Shown: piece by piece, positions 45,502-54,072 of the stretch
How positions within the stretch are numbered: position 1 is the first letter of the stretch
Layout of the letters: each line of letters starts with the position of its first letter
NCBI RefSeq assembly: GCF_002007115.1
Contig: NZ_MVAD01000001.1
Coordinates: forward strand, 1,178,001-1,242,000
Reading direction: 5' to 3'
Length of the DNA: 64,000 bases
Source of the DNA: Massilia sp. KIM
Lineage (GTDB): Bacteria; Pseudomonadota; Gammaproteobacteria; Burkholderiales; Burkholderiaceae_D
Made by a program: the position numbers and the translations under genes
Notes under the pieces: generated by a model
The model's database searches: none
Told to the model about the DNA's origin: nothing
Seen by the model: only the letters and a program-made list of their open reading frames with translations

Positions 45502-46419
45502 ATGGACAAGGTCAAGGCAATGCAGACATTCGTGCGGATCGTCGAGGCGAACAGCTTTTCGAAGGCGGCCGAGACCCTGAACCTGCCGCGCGCCTCGCTG
45601 ACCGCGACCATGAAGAATCTCGAGGCCTATCTCGGCGCCCAGCTCCTGCAGCGTACGACTCGGCGCCTGTCGCTCACGCCCGAGGGCGAGCGCTATTACG
45701 AGCAGTGCGCCGCCATCCTGGAGGCGATCGAGAGCGCCGAGGCGGACTTCCTCGGCCAGTCGGCGGCGCGCCTGCGCGGCCGCCTGCGCATCGACCTGCC
45801 GGGCGCGCTCGGGCGCAGCCTGATCCTGCCCCGCATCCACGCCTTCCGCGCCGCCTATCCCGAGCTGGCCCTGACCATCAGCCTGAGCGACCGGCTGGTC
45901 GACCTGACCCAGGAGGGGGTGGACTGCTCGGTGCGCGTGGGCGTCCTGCAGGATTCGAGCTTCGTGGCGCGGCCGCTGGGCAGCATGCGCTTCGTGCTGG
46001 CCGCCGCGCCGTCCTACATCGCGCGCCGCGGGCTGCCGCGCGACATCGACGAGCTGGCGGCGCACGAGGGCATCGTGCACTTCTCCGGCCGCACCGGGCG
46101 CGCCTTCGACTGGGAGCTGGAGCACGAGGGGAAGGTCGTCAAGCTGCCGCTGGGCGGCAGCCTAGCGGTGAACGACGCCGACGCCAACATGTGCTGCGCG
46201 CTGCAGGGACTGGGACTGGCCCAGCTGGGCCGCTTCCAGGCGCGCGCCCACCTGGCCAGCGGGGCGCTGGTGGAAGTGCTGCCGGGCGTGCGGCCGACGC
46301 CGATGCCGGTGTCCCTGCTGTATCCGCGCGGGCGCATGGCCAGCCCGCGCCTGCAGGCTTTCGCGGCCTGGCTGGGGGAATTGTTCGCGGCCGACCCGGA
46401 CCTGCGGCTGGAGGCCTAG
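45502..46419 (+). CDS. LysR-family transcriptional regulator
   Basis: A 305-residue LysR-type regulator of the common DsdC/CrgA-like branch. The helix-turn-helix at 1-60 is typical (TFVRIVEANSFSKAAETLNL, in part; PRASLTATMKNLEAYLGAQLLQRTTRRLSLTPEG in outline). The effector domain follows, with GRLRIDLPGALGR, VDCSVRVGVLQDSSFVARPLG and CALQGLGLAQLGRFQ. It probably controls the divergent MFS transporter gene. The stop overlaps the stop of the convergent histidine kinase gene by four bases. Confidence 0.92.
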   Translation: MDKVKAMQTFVRIVEANSFSKAAETLNLPRASLTATMKNLEAYLGAQLLQRTTRRLSLTPEGERYYEQCAAILEAIESAEADFLGQSAARLRGRLRIDLPGALGRSLILPRIHAFRAAYPELALTISLSDRLVDLTQEGVDCSVRVGVLQDSSFVARPLGSMRFVLAAAPSYIARRGLPRDIDELAAHEGIVHFSGRTGRAFDWELEHEGKVVKLPLGGSLAVNDADANMCCALQGLGLAQLGRFQARAHLASGALVEVLPGVRPTPMPVSLLYPRGRMASPRLQAFAAWLGELFAADPDLRLEA

Positions 46420-47900
46420 GCCTCGAGCGAGGCCAAGGTTGCCGCCGCCGGCGCCGCCGCCATCGCGGGCAGGCGCAGCTCGAAGCAGCAGCCGGCAGCG
46501 GACTCGCGCAGGGCGATGCTGCCGCCGTGCATGGTCATGATCGAGCGGCAGATCGCCAGCCCCATGCCCATGCCATCCGGCTTGGTCGAATAGAAGGGAT
46601 CGAAGACCTGGGCCGCGGCCTCGGGCGCGATGCCCGGGCCATTGTCCTGCACCTGCAGCAGTACCGCGCCATCCTCGTTGCGGCTGGCGACCGTCAGGCG
46701 CGGCAGTCCGGCGCCGCCGGCCATGGCCTGCACCGCGTTCATCAGGAGATTGAGCAGCACCTGCTGCAGTTCGATGCGGTCGCCCACCACCTCGGCCGGA
46801 TCGGCGTGCAGCTCCAGGCGCAGTTCGACGCCGGCGCGCTCGAAGTCGCGCGCCAGCAGGTCCACCGTGTCCGCCACCAGCGCATGCAGGTCGAGCGATT
46901 GGTGCTCGGGCTCGGCGCGCCGCGCCAGGGCGCGGATGCGGCGCACCACCCCGGTGGCGCGCTCGCAGGCGCGTTCGATGCCGTCCAGTGCCAGCCCGGC
47001 TTCCTCCAGGTTTGGCTCGGCGCGCCGCAGCCAGCGCCGCGCCGCCTGGGCGTTGGAGGTGGCCGCGGTCAGGGGCTGGTTGACTTCGTGGGCCACCGAG
47101 GCGGCCAGCTCGCCCAGCATGCTGACCCGGCTGGCGTGGGCCAGCTGGACGTGGGAGGCGTGCAGCTGGCGCTCGGCCTCGATCCGTTCGGTGACGTCGG
47201 TGACCGCGCCCAGGTATTCGCAGCCGCCGCGCTCGTCGTGCGAGAGCTCGGCCAGCACGTGCAGGTGGCGGATGCCGCCGTCCGGCAGCTGGATGCGGTA
47301 CTCGAAGTCGAAGTCGCCGTCGCGCGCCAGGGCGCGGGCATAGGCTTCGCGCACGCTGCGCCGGTCGTCCGGCACGGTGCGTTCCAGCACCCGGTCGATC
47401 CCGGCCGGGGTCGATGGCGGGTAGCCGAGGATGCGCGCGGCCTCCTGCGACCACACCATCTCGCCGCTGGGCACGCGCAGGCCGAAGCTGCCGGTGCGGG
47501 TCAGGCGCTGGGCCCCGGCCAGGTAGGCCTGGCTGCGCCGCAGGGCTTCCTGGCCCAGGCGCAGTTCGGCGATCGCGCCCTGGCACTGGAGCACCAGGCG
47601 GGTGGCGATGCCGATCGCGGCCACCGCCACCAGCATCCGTCCTGCCGGCGAGGGCACGACGTGCGGGCCGTAGGACAGCAGGTAGGCGCCCAGGGTCAGG
47701 CCGATGCAGCCCAGGCCCAGGGCGCGCACGCCGGCGGGAGGCCAGATGCGCGAGGCCGGCAGCAGCACCAGCACGTAGGCGACCGCGATCGCCACGTCGA
47801 GGGGTGTGAAGGCGTCGACGGCGAAGATCGCCGCCGTGAGGATGAGCAGTACCGCGGATTCGAGGCGGCGGCCGGGTTCCGGCGTCAGTTGTGGTTCCAT
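46416..47900 (-). CDS. PAS-domain sensor histidine kinase with 4-helix membrane domain
   Basis: A 494-residue sensor kinase. Four or so membrane helices occupy about 15-125 (AVDAFTPLDVAIAVAYVLVL), then a PAS/PAC domain (about 140-255), HisKA (SVAHEVNQPLTAATSNAQAA in part, phospho-His in HEVNQP) and HATPase_c (NLLMNAVQAM, DNGPGI, GMGMGLAICRSI). The membrane domain and the HEVNQPL box are closely like the second kinase of this locus at 54069, so they are paralogs. It is the last gene of the leftward signalling locus, 60 bases after a GGDEF-EAL gene, and has no response regulator of its own next to it. Confidence 0.93.
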   Translation of the reverse strand: MEPQLTPEPGRRLESAVLLILTAAIFAVDAFTPLDVAIAVAYVLVLLPASRIWPPAGVRALGLGCIGLTLGAYLLSYGPHVVPSPAGRMLVAVAAIGIATRLVLQCQGAIAELRLGQEALRRSQAYLAGAQRLTRTGSFGLRVPSGEMVWSQEAARILGYPPSTPAGIDRVLERTVPDDRRSVREAYARALARDGDFDFEYRIQLPDGGIRHLHVLAELSHDERGGCEYLGAVTDVTERIEAERQLHASHVQLAHASRVSMLGELAASVAHEVNQPLTAATSNAQAARRWLRRAEPNLEEAGLALDGIERACERATGVVRRIRALARRAEPEHQSLDLHALVADTVDLLARDFERAGVELRLELHADPAEVVGDRIELQQVLLNLLMNAVQAMAGGAGLPRLTVASRNEDGAVLLQVQDNGPGIAPEAAAQVFDPFYSTKPDGMGMGLAICRSIMTMHGGSIALRESAAGCCFELRLPAMAAAPAAATLASLEA

Positions 47901-47960
47901 GTTGCCGGCAGTGTAACGCCCGAGCGCATCCCTGCCTACTACTAAAAGTCAGGGGGAGGC

Positions 47961-50681
47961 TCATGCCTCGACCCCTGTCGCGTGCAGCTCGTAGCGGCGC
48001 GCCAGCTCGTCCGCAGCCAGGGGCTCGGCGAACAGGTAGCCCTGGAAGCCTTCGCAGCCGAGGCGGCGCAGCTGCGCCCACTGGGCCTCCAGCTCGACCC
48101 CCTCGGCCACCACCTGCAGCCCGAGGCTGGCGGCGAGCTGGACGATGGCCTGCACGATGCCGGCCGCGCCCTCGTTGTGCAGCATGTCGCGCACGAAGGA
48201 CTGGTCGATCTTGAGCTGGTCCAGGGGCAGGCGCTGCAGATAGTTGAGCGAGGAATAGCCGGTGCCGAAGTCGTCGAGCGCGAAGCGGATCCCGTGCCGG
48301 CGCAGCACCTCCAGGCGGGCGACGGTCTCGTCGGCGTCGCGCAGCAGCATGCTTTCGGTGAGCTCGAACTTGAGCCGGCGCGGTTCGACCCCGCTGCGGG
48401 CCACGATGGCCAGGGCCCGCTCCACGAAGCCGTCCTGGTGGAACTGGCGCGCGCTGACGTTGACCGCCATGGTCAAGCCGAAGGGATTGCCGGCCGTGCG
48501 CGCCGCCGCGTCCCAGGCCGCGAGTTGGGCGCAGGCCGCTTCCAGCACCCAGTCGCCGATGGCGGCGATCAGGCCGGATTTCTCGGCCTGGGGCACGAAG
48601 GCCGAGGGCGGCACCAGGCCGTTGCGCGGGTGGCGCCAGCGCAGCAGGGCTTCCACCCCGGTCAGCTCGCCGCGCGCGTCGACCACGGGCTGGTAGAACA
48701 GCACGAATTCCTGGCGCGTGAGCGCCAGCCGCAGGTCGGCCTCGAGCGAGGTGCTGGCGTCGACCGCCGCCTGCATCGCCGGGTCGAAGAAGCGGTAGGT
48801 GGCGCGGCCGGCCGACTTGGCCTCGTACATCGCCATGTCGGCCTGGCGCAGCAGGTCGCCCATGTTGTGGCGGGCGTCGCCGAACACCGCCACGCCGATG
48901 CTGGGGGAGCTGCGCAGCTCGTGGCTTTCGAGGCGGTAGGGCAGCGACAGCGCCTCCAGCACCTTCTGCGCCACCACCTCGGCGGTGGCGCTGGCGTGTT
49001 GGGTGGTTGGACCAAGGTCTTCGAGCAGGATCACGAACTCGTCGCCGCCCAGGCGCGCCACGGTGTCGGCCTCGCGCGTGACCTCGCGCAGGCGGGAGGC
49101 GACCAGCTCCAGCAGGCGGTCGCCCATCTCGTGGCCGAGGGTGTCGTTGAGGGTCTTGAAGTTGTCGAGGTCGACGAACAGCACCGCGCCGTGCCCGCCC
49201 GAGCGCTCCGACTTGGCCAGCGCATGGCGCAGGCGGTCGGTGAGCAGCCGGCGGTTGGGCAGGTTGGTCAGGCCGTCGTAATAGGCGAGGTGGGCGATCT
49301 CGGCTTCGGCCTGCTTGCGCGCGCTGATGTCGGAGCGGGTGCCAACCATGCGCAGGGCGCGGCCGTCCGGGTCGCGCGCCACGATGCGGCCGCGCGACTG
49401 GATCCACAGCCACTGGCCGCTGCGGTGGCGCATGCGGAACTCGGCCTCGAAGGACGGCGTTTCGCCGCGCAGGTGACGGGCGGTGGCTGCGGCCAAGGCT
49501 TCGCGGTCGTCGGGATGGACCAGGGCGCTCCAGTCGACTTCCTGCTGCTCCTGTTCCTCGAGCGTATAGCCGAGCATGGCGCAGGCGCGCGCGTCCACGT
49601 TCAGCCTGCCGCTCACCACGTCCCAGTCCCACAGGCCGAGGCTGGCGCCATTGAGGGCCAGCTCGACCCGCTCGGCCGCGGCCAGTTGCTCGGCTTCGGC
49701 CGCATGCTGCATCCGCAGCAGCGAACGGCGGCGGCGCTGGGCCAGCACCAGGGCGCTGCCGCAGCTGATCCAGAACAGCAGCCAGGCGGCGGCGCAGGTG
49801 AAGGCCAGGCGGCGCCAGGACTGGGTTACCTGGCGCGCGTCGCGCCCGAGGCCGATCACCAGGCCGCGGTCCATCTTCAGGCCGCTCAGGGCCATGCTGC
49901 GCTGGACCACCAGGCGCTCGACCCCATCCTCGCCGCGCGCGCGCCGCACCGAGACCGCTTCGCCGCCGGCGCGGTGGGCGGCGACCAGGGCGTCCGCCTC
50001 GCGCCGGCGCATCTGGGCCGGGTCTGGCGGCACGTACAACAGGCGGCGCCCGCCGGTGTCGGTGATGGCGACGTGCATGTCGGGCGCGTACAGGGCCGAG
50101 CGCATCACGGCGTCGAAGTATTCCGGGTTCAGGATCGCGCTGATGGCGCCGTGGCCGCAGCCGTTGCCGCTGCTGCGCGACATCGAGATCTTGATGTTGA
50201 ATTCGCCCGGCGCGTTCTCGTAGGGCTCGGACAGATAGGCCATGGCGCCGTTGCACATGTGGGCGATCTCGTGCAGGAAGTCGCGGTCGTCCAGGCGGCG
50301 GTCGCCGAGGTCGTCGTCGGATAGTTCGATGCGCCCGTCCGGGCCGATCGAGAGCAGGGCGCGCACGCCCGGCATCGAGCGCTTGAGCGACTGCAGCAGC
50401 AGCAGGCGGCACTCGCGGTCGCAGGCGCGGTCCGCACCCAGGGCCAGGCGCGCGCTCTCGAGCGCAGAACGTACGCCCTCGAGCTGGCGCTGCAGGGCCC
50501 CGTCGATGACCAGGGCCTGGCCGCGCATGCGGTCGGCGTCGCCGTCGAGGGTGGAGCTGCGCTCGACCAGCAGCATGTAGACGAGGATGGTGGCGCTGAA
50601 CGCGAGGCCGGCGCCGAACACCAGCCATTCGGTGAGGCGGCGGCGGGCGCGCAGAAGGCGCAAGGGATGGTGCACTGGCAT
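47961..50681 (-). CDS. Membrane sensor GGDEF-EAL protein with periplasmic domain and PAS
   Basis: A 906-residue cyclic-di-GMP protein. A membrane helix (about 19-38) is followed by a long periplasmic sensor (about 40-280; CSS-type/dCache-like with Cys in RACDRECRLLL and SGNGCGHG), a second helix (about 285-310), PAS/PAC (about 345-465), GGDEF (SRLGGDEF-like ARLGGDEFVILLEDL, intact) and EAL (VEALLRWRHP, NVSARQF, DDFGTGYSSLNYL, intact). It may be bifunctional. AGGAGA lies four bases before the ATG at 50681. A palindromic site sits 52 bases upstream. The cysteine-rich periplasmic region hints at redox or disulfide control of the phosphodiesterase, as in CSS proteins. Confidence 0.92.
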   Translation of the reverse strand: MPVHHPLRLLRARRRLTEWLVFGAGLAFSATILVYMLLVERSSTLDGDADRMRGQALVIDGALQRQLEGVRSALESARLALGADRACDRECRLLLLQSLKRSMPGVRALLSIGPDGRIELSDDDLGDRRLDDRDFLHEIAHMCNGAMAYLSEPYENAPGEFNIKISMSRSSGNGCGHGAISAILNPEYFDAVMRSALYAPDMHVAITDTGGRRLLYVPPDPAQMRRREADALVAAHRAGGEAVSVRRARGEDGVERLVVQRSMALSGLKMDRGLVIGLGRDARQVTQSWRRLAFTCAAAWLLFWISCGSALVLAQRRRRSLLRMQHAAEAEQLAAAERVELALNGASLGLWDWDVVSGRLNVDARACAMLGYTLEEQEQQEVDWSALVHPDDREALAAATARHLRGETPSFEAEFRMRHRSGQWLWIQSRGRIVARDPDGRALRMVGTRSDISARKQAEAEIAHLAYYDGLTNLPNRRLLTDRLRHALAKSERSGGHGAVLFVDLDNFKTLNDTLGHEMGDRLLELVASRLREVTREADTVARLGGDEFVILLEDLGPTTQHASATAEVVAQKVLEALSLPYRLESHELRSSPSIGVAVFGDARHNMGDLLRQADMAMYEAKSAGRATYRFFDPAMQAAVDASTSLEADLRLALTRQEFVLFYQPVVDARGELTGVEALLRWRHPRNGLVPPSAFVPQAEKSGLIAAIGDWVLEAACAQLAAWDAAARTAGNPFGLTMAVNVSARQFHQDGFVERALAIVARSGVEPRRLKFELTESMLLRDADETVARLEVLRRHGIRFALDDFGTGYSSLNYLQRLPLDQLKIDQSFVRDMLHNEGAAGIVQAIVQLAASLGLQVVAEGVELEAQWAQLRRLGCEGFQGYLFAEPLAADELARRYELHATGVEA

Positions 50682-50733
50682 GGTGGTCTCCTGAGGATGA
50701 GCACATGCTAGGCGCGCGCTCGGGCTGGCGCTA

Positions 50734-50749
50734 TTACACCTGAGTATGA
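50734..50749. promoter_or_regulatory. FixJ-locus palindrome, copy upstream of the 906-residue GGDEF-EAL gene
   Basis: TTACACC-TG-AGTATGA matches TCATACC-N2-GGTATGA at 11 of 14 arm bases. It lies in the 170-base gap between two leftward GGDEF/EAL genes, 52 bases before the downstream start. Confidence 0.5.
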
Positions 50750-50851
50750 CAACGGCATAGGGAAGGATAAGGCGCCCGGTGGCGCGGCGCGGCCCGGCCG
50801 AGGCGGACCGCTTCGGGCGGCCCGGCCCAGGCGGACTTCGGGCGGCCCGGT

Positions 50852-52924
50852 TCAGGCGGCGGTCACCAGGGCGTGGCGCGCGTCCGCGCGGCGCGGAGAA
50901 TGGCGGCGCGCCAGTCCGGCCTGGACCACGAAGGCCGAGGCGGCGGCCGCGTTCATCGGCCGGCCGTACCAGTAGCCCTGGATCTCGTCGCAGCCCCAGG
51001 CGCGCAGCAGGCGGCGCTGCTCGTCGCTTTCCACGCCCTCGGCGATCACGGCCAGGCCGAGGTTGTGCCCCAGGCCGATGACGGCCTGGACGATCGAGGC
51101 GTCGCCGGTGTCGGGCCCGAGCTGGCGCACGAAGGACTGGTCGATCTTGAGCTTGTGGATCGGGAAGCGCTTCAGGTAGGCCAGGCTCGAGTAGCCGGTG
51201 CCGAAATCGTCGATCGACAGGCGCAGGCCGAGCGCGCGCAGGGCGTTCAGGATGTCGACCGCGCGCTGCCCGCCCTCGACCATCACCCCCTCGGTGATCT
51301 CGAGCTCGATCAGCTCGGGGCGCACCCCGGTCTGCTCCAGCACCTGGCGCACGCCGTCCACGAAGCCGCGGTGGGCGAACTGGCGCGGCGAGATGTTGAC
51401 CGCCACCACCAGGGGCTCGGGCCCCAGGCGCTGCCACATGAGGGCCTGCTCGCAGGCGCGCCGCAGCACCCAGTTGCCGATCGCCACGATCTGGCCGGTC
51501 TCCTCGGCCAGCGGGATGAATTCCGCCGGCGACACCTGTTCGCCGCCGTGGCGCCAGCGCAGCAGGGCTTCGAAGCCGAGCAGGCCGCCGTCGTCCAGGG
51601 CTTGCTGCGGCTGGTAATGGACCTCGAGCTCGCCGCGTTCGATGGCGCGGCGCAGGGCCGCCTCGAGGTGCAGGCGGTGCTCGGTGCGTTCGTTGAGCGA
51701 ACGCGAGTAGGCCACCAGCTGGTCGCCGCCGCCGCGCCGCGCATGCTGGAGGGCGGCGTCGGCGTTGCGCAGCAGGGCCAGGGCGCCGGCGCCGTCGTCC
51801 GGGAAGCCCACGCTGCCCAGGCTCAGGCTGGAGAACAGCTCGTGCTCGTCGCAATTGAAGGGGGTGCGCACGCTTCGCAGCAGGGCGTCGGTGGCTTCCT
51901 GCAGCGCCGCGCCGCCCTGCGGCAGGCGGTACAGCACCGCGATGTTGGCGCCGTCCAGGCGGAACACCTCGCCGCCGTGCAGCTGGGCGGCGGCCTCGAT
52001 GCGCGCCACGATGGCCTGGATCATGCGGTCGCCGAAGCTGTGGCCATAGCCGCCCACCACCGCGCCGAAGCGGTCGATGGTGCCCAGGACCACGGTGTGC
52101 GGCTGGACCGGGAGCTGCTGCAGGCGCAGCTCGAAGGTGCGGCGGTCGGGCAGGCCGGTGAGCGGATCGTGGCCGGCCTGGTAGGCCAGCTCGTCCTCGG
52201 AGCGGAAGCGCACCCAGATGTGGTACATCATGAACACGGCCGTCAGCAGGGCCAGCACGTTGAACATGTGGACCATGCGGGTGATCAGGGCCACGCTGGC
52301 CTCGGTGTCCTGGCTGGTGGCGACGATGGCGGCGCGCGCGCGGTCCTCGAGCGTGTCGACGTGCCCGCCGATCGCGGCGAGGTCGCGCTGCAGCGAGGCC
52401 AGCATGGCGCGCTCGGCGATGGCGCCGGCTTCCAGGGCGTGGGCGTACTCGGGGCCGTTGGCGGCCAGGCGCCTGGTGAGGGTGCGCAGGTGGCGCAGTT
52501 CGGGATCATCGCCCAGGCCGGCCTGGATCCGCACCAGGCGGTTGGCCAGTTCGAGGCCGAGCGCGCGGTCGGCCTCCATGAAACGCTCGCTGGCGCCGGG
52601 AGAGTGGTCGAGCCGCCCGAGCGCCATCTGGTAGCGCTGCACGGCCGCTTCCACGTGGGCCAGCTCGCCCAGCAGCGGCACCTGGCGCGCGAACAGGGGC
52701 GCGCTCTCGTGGCGGATCGCGGCGGTGGTGCGCTCCATCATCACCGAGAGCACGATGCCGCTGCCGATCACGGTCGCCAGCAGGGCGTAGACGGCGGGCC
52801 GGAAGCGGCGCGTGGCCAGGCGCTGGGGCAGGGTCAGGAGCTGGCGCCCGACCCGCATCGTCACCCGTGGGCGGCTGGCGGGACGGGCGGACAGCCAGTC
52901 GTCGAGGCGGCTGAGCAGGGGCAT
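50852..52924 (-). CDS. Membrane EAL phosphodiesterase with degenerate GGDEF domain
   Basis: A 690-residue protein. A membrane helix (about 44-64), a four-helix-bundle-like periplasmic region (about 65-215) and a second helix (about 217-240) lead to a GGDEF domain whose active site reads VFRLDGANIAVLY, so the GGDEF motif is lost. The EAL domain (about 420-670) is intact: FEALLRWRHG, NISPRQF, ELEITEGV, DDFGTGYSSLAYLKRF. It should thus be a phosphodiesterase in which the dead GGDEF may be a GTP sensor. It starts 10 bases after a stand-alone receiver gene, so the receiver and this enzyme probably form one unit. Confidence 0.92.
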   Translation of the reverse strand: MPLLSRLDDWLSARPASRPRVTMRVGRQLLTLPQRLATRRFRPAVYALLATVIGSGIVLSVMMERTTAAIRHESAPLFARQVPLLGELAHVEAAVQRYQMALGRLDHSPGASERFMEADRALGLELANRLVRIQAGLGDDPELRHLRTLTRRLAANGPEYAHALEAGAIAERAMLASLQRDLAAIGGHVDTLEDRARAAIVATSQDTEASVALITRMVHMFNVLALLTAVFMMYHIWVRFRSEDELAYQAGHDPLTGLPDRRTFELRLQQLPVQPHTVVLGTIDRFGAVVGGYGHSFGDRMIQAIVARIEAAAQLHGGEVFRLDGANIAVLYRLPQGGAALQEATDALLRSVRTPFNCDEHELFSSLSLGSVGFPDDGAGALALLRNADAALQHARRGGGDQLVAYSRSLNERTEHRLHLEAALRRAIERGELEVHYQPQQALDDGGLLGFEALLRWRHGGEQVSPAEFIPLAEETGQIVAIGNWVLRRACEQALMWQRLGPEPLVVAVNISPRQFAHRGFVDGVRQVLEQTGVRPELIELEITEGVMVEGGQRAVDILNALRALGLRLSIDDFGTGYSSLAYLKRFPIHKLKIDQSFVRQLGPDTGDASIVQAVIGLGHNLGLAVIAEGVESDEQRRLLRAWGCDEIQGYWYGRPMNAAAASAFVVQAGLARRHSPRRADARHALVTAA

Positions 52925-52934
52925 GGGCGCCGGC

Positions 52935-53318
52935 TCAGTAGATCTGCGGCTCGCCCGAAAGGGCGGACTCGATGCAGCGGATCATGATGTCGCCCTCGAA
53001 GGGCTTGCTCAGAAAGCAGGTGGCGCCGGCCGCGAAGGCGCGCCGGCGCAGGGTTTCTTCAGGGAAAGCGGTGATGAAGATGACGGGCACGCCGTGGCCG
53101 CCCCGGCGCAGGTGCTCCTGCAGCTCGATGCCGTTCATGCCGGGCATCTGGACGTCGGTCACGACGACGTTGCTGGCGCCCACCGCGCCGGCGTCGAGGA
53201 ACTGCTCGGCCGAGTCGTACAGGCTGGCCTCGTGGCCCAGCGAGCGCACCAGGCTGCCGAGGGCCTGGCGCACCGAGGCGTCGTCGTCGATGATGGAAAT
53301 GGTGATGTGGTCTGACAC
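52935..53318 (-). CDS. Stand-alone response regulator receiver
   Basis: A 127-residue receiver with no output domain: acidic D/D in SIIDDDASVRQAL, phosphoacceptor in VVVTDVQMPGMNG, Thr in FITAF and Lys in LSKPF, of FixJ-receiver style. It may be a phosphate sink or shuttle, or act on the EAL protein whose gene follows 10 bases on. The start is GTG at 53318, with AGGAG eight bases upstream; an ATG 26 codons earlier would add an unusual extension and cross the palindromic site. The palindrome ends 74 bases before this start. Confidence 0.9.
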   Translation of the reverse strand: MSDHITISIIDDDASVRQALGSLVRSLGHEASLYDSAEQFLDAGAVGASNVVVTDVQMPGMNGIELQEHLRRGGHGVPVIFITAFPEETLRRRAFAAGATCFLSKPFEGDIMIRCIESALSGEPQIY

Positions 53319-53392
53319 GTGGTGCTCCTGGTGCGGATGCGGAAAGCATCCGGTCATGCCCGCAGAATACCCCCTGTTCCGGCCGCGCGGAA

Positions 53393-53408
53393 TCATACCA
53401 GGGTATGA
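53393..53408. promoter_or_regulatory. FixJ-locus palindrome, best copy, upstream of the receiver gene
   Basis: TCATACC-AG-GGTATGA is a perfect palindrome with a two-base spacer. It sits in the 112-base gap between the FixJ-type regulator gene and the receiver gene, 74 bases before the receiver start. It is the reference copy of the proposed motif. Confidence 0.65.
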
Positions 53409-53430
53409 GAGTGGGGGATATGAGGCGGAC

Positions 53431-54072
53431 TCAAGGCCGGCTGGTTTCCAGTCCCAGGGCCTCGGCCATGCGCACCAGGTCGGCGAAGGTCTTGGCCTGC
53501 ATCTTGCGCATCGCGTTGGCGCGGTGGATCTTGACGGTGATTTCGCTGGTGCCGACCTCGCCCGCGATCTGCTTGTTCATCAGGCCGCTGGCAGCCAGCC
53601 CCATGATCTCGCGTTCGCGCGGGGTCAGGGTGGCGAAACGCGCCGCCAGGTCGCTCGCCGCCTGGGAGCTGGCGCGCCGCTCGCTGTCGCGCGCCAGCGC
53701 CGCCGCCACCGCGTCCAGCAGATCCTGCTCGCGGAAGGGCTTGGGGAGGAAGTCGACCGCGCCGGCCTTCATGGCGCGCACCGACATCGGGATGTCGCCG
53801 TGGCCGGTCATGAACACGATCGGCAGCTCGATGCCGCGGCGCTGCAGCTCGCCCTGGAAATCCAGGCCGCTGTTGCCCTGCAGGCGCACGTCCAGCAGCA
53901 GGCAGCAGGGCGCGTCCGGCAGCGGGTGCAGCAGGAACTCCGCGGTCGAGCCATAGGCCAGGGCCTGCATGCCGACCGAGCGCAGCAGGCCGGAGAGCGC
54001 CTCGCGCAGGGGCTGGTCGTCATCGATGATGAAGACCACCGGGTCCTTGCCCGCCGGCGTGCCGGCCTTCAT
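53431..54072 (-). CDS. FixJ-family response regulator (receiver plus LuxR HTH)
   Basis: A 213-residue regulator. The receiver (about 10-125) has FIIDDDQPLREAL, phosphoacceptor in LLLDVRLQGNSG, Thr in FMTGHGDIPMSVRAMKAGA and Lys in LPKPF. The LuxR-type helix-turn-helix (about 145-205) is LTPREREIMGLAASGLMNKQ, then IAGEVGTSEITVKIHRANAM. These regulators dimerise on phosphorylation and bind short inverted repeats. Its start overlaps the stop of the kinase gene by four bases, so the kinase is its partner. The palindromes at 50.7, 53.4 and 55.6 kb are the best candidates for its targets, which would make the locus self-regulated. Confidence 0.94.
   Translation of the reverse strand: MKAGTPAGKDPVVFIIDDDQPLREALSGLLRSVGMQALAYGSTAEFLLHPLPDAPCCLLLDVRLQGNSGLDFQGELQRRGIELPIVFMTGHGDIPMSVRAMKAGAVDFLPKPFREQDLLDAVAAALARDSERRASSQAASDLAARFATLTPREREIMGLAASGLMNKQIAGEVGTSEITVKIHRANAMRKMQAKTFADLVRMAEALGLETSRP

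Noticed and set aside
47961..52924. Very long open frames on the plus strand opposite the GGDEF/EAL genes
   Set aside because: They are antisense shadows caused by GC-biased third positions; their products are His/Gln/Ala-rich with no domain, while the minus strand has clear domains.
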